Shown here: in pieces, positions 6,538-8,525 of the stretch
Layout of the letters: every line of letters starts with the position of its first letter
Position numbering within the stretch: the stretch's first letter is position 1
Source of the DNA: JACDAE01 sp034438015
Lineage (GTDB): Bacteria > Chloroflexota > Ktedonobacteria > Ktedonobacterales > Ktedonobacteraceae
Length of the DNA stretch: 8,525 nucleotides
Direction: 5' to 3'
Assembly: GCA_034438015.1 (NCBI GenBank)
Contig: DAOTTD010000023.1
Coordinates: 1 to 8,525, forward strand
Notes under the pieces: generated by a model
What the model was told of the DNA's origin: nothing
What the model saw: the letters and a program-made list of their open reading frames with translations, nothing else
The model's database searches: none
Made by a program: the position numbers and the translations under genes

Positions 6538-6909
6538 ATGTCGAATGATGTGATAGAAGTAGAGAATGAGATCAGAAACGTTGTCCAGGAAAAACGCCGG
6601 GTAGTAGAGCAGATCGGCGCTCTCCAGCAGCACATTTGCACCAATGAATCCTGGCTCACGAAGAACACCCCTGCCACGGTGGGCTATCAGGAGACGCTGG
6701 AAGAACTGTTTGCTCTCCAGGCTTATGTGGGTGAACTCTCCGCACAAGCCGTTGCCCTCGATGATGTCCTGCTCGAACTGACGTTGGAACAAAAGCTCTG
6801 GGACAATCCAGACATGCTCCTGGCTTCATATGCGCGTCTCTGCGCGTGTCCTCCGTCTACCCTCTACGGGGAAACAGCGCTCGCAATCGCTTCCACTGTT
6901 CGTCCGTGA
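6538..6909 (+). CDS. Small hypothetical coiled-coil protein
   Basis: The 123-residue product belongs to no family I recognise. It is almost wholly helical in character, with charged heptad-like stretches (VENEIRNVVQEKRRVVEQIG at about 8-27, and again around 60-95: ELFALQAYVGELSAQAVALD), and no signal peptide or membrane segment. The good ribosome binding site and acidic, codon-balanced sequence support it as a real gene. Its last 18 codons overlap, tail to tail, the 3' end of the broken primase-like gene on the other strand (6857-6909), and these residues (ending ALAIASTVRP) look unlike the rest, so the natural end may have been lost and replaced when the two sequences were joined. Function unknown. 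Confidence 0.6.
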   Translation: MSNDVIEVENEIRNVVQEKRRVVEQIGALQQHICTNESWLTKNTPATVGYQETLEELFALQAYVGELSAQAVALDDVLLELTLEQKLWDNPDMLLASYARLCACPPSTLYGETALAIASTVRP

Positions 6910-8238
6910 GCATACCAGGTGCATATCTCTGAGGACGTGGAAGGCACTGATGGCAGATGCTCTCCTCTACCGAATTGCGGTAATACAGTGTGCAGCCGCA
7001 CTTGTGGCACAGGTCACCGATCTCTGCTCCAATTTCAGCCGCAAGCGCTTCTGGAGTATCGTGTGTATGCTTTGCCCCAGAGACGGCTAGCGCTTCCTTT
7101 TGTAGCTGGCCCAACTCCTTGTCAGTCGGTATGTTGCAAGTTTGAGAGTTATCTTGGGCGGGATAAAAACCAGCTACCCCCCCCAGGGAACTGTGCCGAT
7201 TCAGTGCTGATCGTGATCTCCTGGTCAGTGTGATTTGCTTCCTCACGTATCTGGCGATAGTATTCCCAACCTGCTAGACTGATGAACACCTTTACCCACT
7301 CCGGGGGCTGCTCACCGCATTGCGCCGCACTCACGAGTGCATCTGTTGCTTCCTCGCGCAATTTGCAACCAAGTTGACGGACACTTCTGCTCTGGATCGC
7401 TGACTGACGCGGATGTACAGTTCGAGCGCATCACCGCCATCTTGTGTCCCATCGCTGCGTTTCGCACTTGCCCCGAAGTCTGTCCATCGTTGCCCATCCT
7501 TCGTAAATCCTACGCTGGCAGTGCGCTCTCCGCGCCAGAATGCGAGTCCCATCTCGTTCTTTTCGGGAGGCAGGATATCCCAGACTTTACGGCCAGTATT
7601 GAACCAGGCCGCCAGTTGTGCTGACGTGAACTGTATCAACAACGCATGGCTGTACTTTTGTTGCCAATGCTGGTCCGCCCTGGGGTATGTCGTCCCATGA
7701 CGTTTTGCGCGTTGAAGGCCTGTGCCTGGTGGTCAGTGTCCGGGCCTGAACGTTGCCCCACCTCTTCCGGTTCAGGGGAGTCAGGAACGATCTCCGCGGG
7801 GGTCTGATAGGCGAGCAAGACATGGGCGGCGCTTTGTCCGTCTTCAGCGATCCTTGCGCCGCATGTATCGTGAAGCCTGCACCATTGCGCGAAACCCGGT
7901 TTGACGTATTTGCCACCTGGGAGCTGTACCTTATTGCTGCCTGGGCCCGGCCAAGACTCCTTGATCTGCTGGAGCATGGGGGCCATGTGCACCGCGTGCT
8001 GATGTGCAGCAGCCGCATTGACCAGGTGCGTGAAGATGAGCCACAAGTGGCCACCGCTATGTTTGCCGTTTCGCACAGGCGAATCTTCCACAATCGGATG
8101 ATAGCCGGCTTCCGCCAGAAAGCGCGCGGCGTCAAGCAGCTGTTCCCAGTCTCGCAGAGTATCGGCATCATAGCACAAGGCGCGGGTCATGCCACCTGAA
8201 CACCGCAGGTATGCGCCTTTGGTTTTCCAGCCCTTGAG
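6857..8238 (-). pseudogene. Primase-like (AEP-type) protein with zinc-ribbon tail, truncated and frameshifted
   Basis: Four frame segments join into one protein of about 460 residues. The first (8238 to about 7700) reads GWKTKGAYLRCSGG, then from Met 8190 TRALCYDADT with Asp8 and Asp10, SGGHLWLIF at 45-53 and VQLPGGKYVKPGFAQW at 88-103. A DxD motif followed by a sGGHxW motif resembles archaeo-eukaryotic-type primase-polymerases. The second (about 7700-7385) has WFNTGRKVWDILPPE, FWRGERTASVGF and GGDALELYIRVS, like the region of DnaG-type primases after the zinc finger. The third (about 7385-7180) has PPEWVKVFISLAGWEYYRQI. The fourth (7180-6857) ends with a CxxC/CxxC zinc ribbon and DEQWKRLRALFP. 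Breaks lie near 7640-7740, at about 7381-7388 (one base missing) and at eight C (7177-7184). The 5' end is cut by an IS6-like terminus. It was probably a mobile-replicon replication protein; family assignment is by motif only. Confidence 0.7.
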
Positions 8239-8436
8239 GGCTGTGTTGCAAAAACTCTCGGAGGGGGCATGGGCGTGAAGCTCTGCCTCCTGTTCAGCTT
8301 AGGCTGCCAGTCCAAACAGGCTGGCGATGAACGTGACTTGCCCTGGGATATCTCCTTTGTTGACCTCTCGCATCTGTCCTTTCCGAAGCATGTTCATCAT
8401 CAGGGTTTCAGCCAAATGAGGAAGAGGGCGTATCTA
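8239..8436 (-). mobile_element. End of an IS6-like element
   Basis: The plus-strand sequence from 8239, GGCTGTGTTGCAAAAACTC, closely resembles the GGCTCTGTTGCAAA-type terminal repeat of IS6-family elements. A matching transposase tail follows just inside it on the minus strand. Immediately outside, the primase-like frame begins, so this terminus marks the insertion that removed that gene's start. How far the element extends to the right is not clear. Confidence 0.65.
8299..8433 (-). pseudogene. IS6-like transposase, C-terminal fragment
   Basis: The 44 codons between TAG (8434-8436) and TAA (8299-8301) read LPHLAETLMMNMLRKGQMRE followed by VNKGDIPGQVTFIASLFGLA. This resembles the end of IS6-type DDE transposases (pattern ...MIRKGQV...KGDxxxQxxFIxxLFGxAA). 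The sequence upstream of the TAG is not recognisable in this frame, so the element is truncated or frameshifted there. The catalytic domain is absent. The stop sits about 60 bases inside the terminal repeat, as expected for this family. Confidence 0.65.
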
Positions 8437-8513
8437 GACTGCAAGAGCACGGTATGGTAGACTAATCGAAAGAACACGGAGGGCAAACATCCTGGAGCGG
8501 GTAAGGAGTGCCC

Positions 8514-8525
8514 ATGAAAGCAAGC
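8514..8525 (+). CDS. Possible gene start running off the window
   Basis: ATG at 8514 is preceded by a strong AAGGAG (8503-8508) at five bases, and the frame opens MKAS before the window ends. Four codons are too few for identification; the spacing of the ribosome binding site is the only evidence. Confidence 0.35.

Noticed and set aside
7587..8171. Minus-strand 194-residue open frame overlapping the primase-like remnant
   Set aside because: It is a shadow frame: the DxD, sGGHxW and LPGGKY motifs are in the other frame, and this one has Arg/Ser-rich sequence without family features.
7753..8199. Plus-strand 148-residue open frame
   Set aside because: Antisense shadow of the primase-like coding sequence; no start signals or domain.
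1..8525. CRISPR array, tRNA or rRNA genes
   Set aside because: No regularly spaced direct repeats and no cloverleaf or rRNA-like sequence seen on either strand.

Overview
The window looks like accessory sequence from a bacterium of roughly even GC content with a heavy load of decayed insertion sequences. The Uma2 nuclease, the mix of IS remnants, the primase-like protein with a zinc-ribbon tail and the monooxygenase-type accessory operon together suggest a Ktedonobacteria-like member of the Chloroflexota. That placement is inference from protein style, not a database match.

Layout. 1-357 holds the 3' part of a Uma2-family endonuclease gene. 358-926 has no gene but contains a perfect 38-bp palindrome. 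927-2104 is a nest of mobile-element debris on opposite strands: a frameshifted, internally deleted IS3-family element (minus strand) abuts the last third of an ISAs1-family transposase (plus strand). 2105-2609 is non-coding apart from an 18-bp inverted repeat. 2610-5870 is the only clearly intact block: four plus-strand genes joined by ATGA overlaps. They encode an amidohydrolase-2 protein, a MIP18/DUF59 metal-sulfur assembly factor, a tyrosine-recombinase-fold protein and a zinc-dependent alcohol dehydrogenase. 5871-6212 is empty. 6213-8238 carries two related remnants of a primase-like, zinc-ribbon protein on the minus strand, around a small plus-strand coiled-coil gene. From 8239 an IS6-like transposase tail cuts off the 5' end of the larger remnant. 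A possible new gene starts at 8514 and runs out of the window.

How the genes work together. The amidohydrolase, DUF59 protein and alcohol dehydrogenase are the kinds of genes that follow prmABCD in propane/alkane soluble di-iron monooxygenase operons (as I recall the actinobacterial Prm/Mim loci, where a GroEL-like chaperonin gene also follows). Here neither the monooxygenase subunits nor the chaperonin is present, and mobile-element wreckage lies upstream. In place of a conventional operon member there is an integrase-fold protein with an incomplete catalytic set, translationally coupled on both sides. The block may be an accessory half-operon serving a monooxygenase encoded elsewhere, or one that has been repurposed. 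The amidohydrolase also has Gly where the second His of the N-terminal metal-binding HxH motif is expected.
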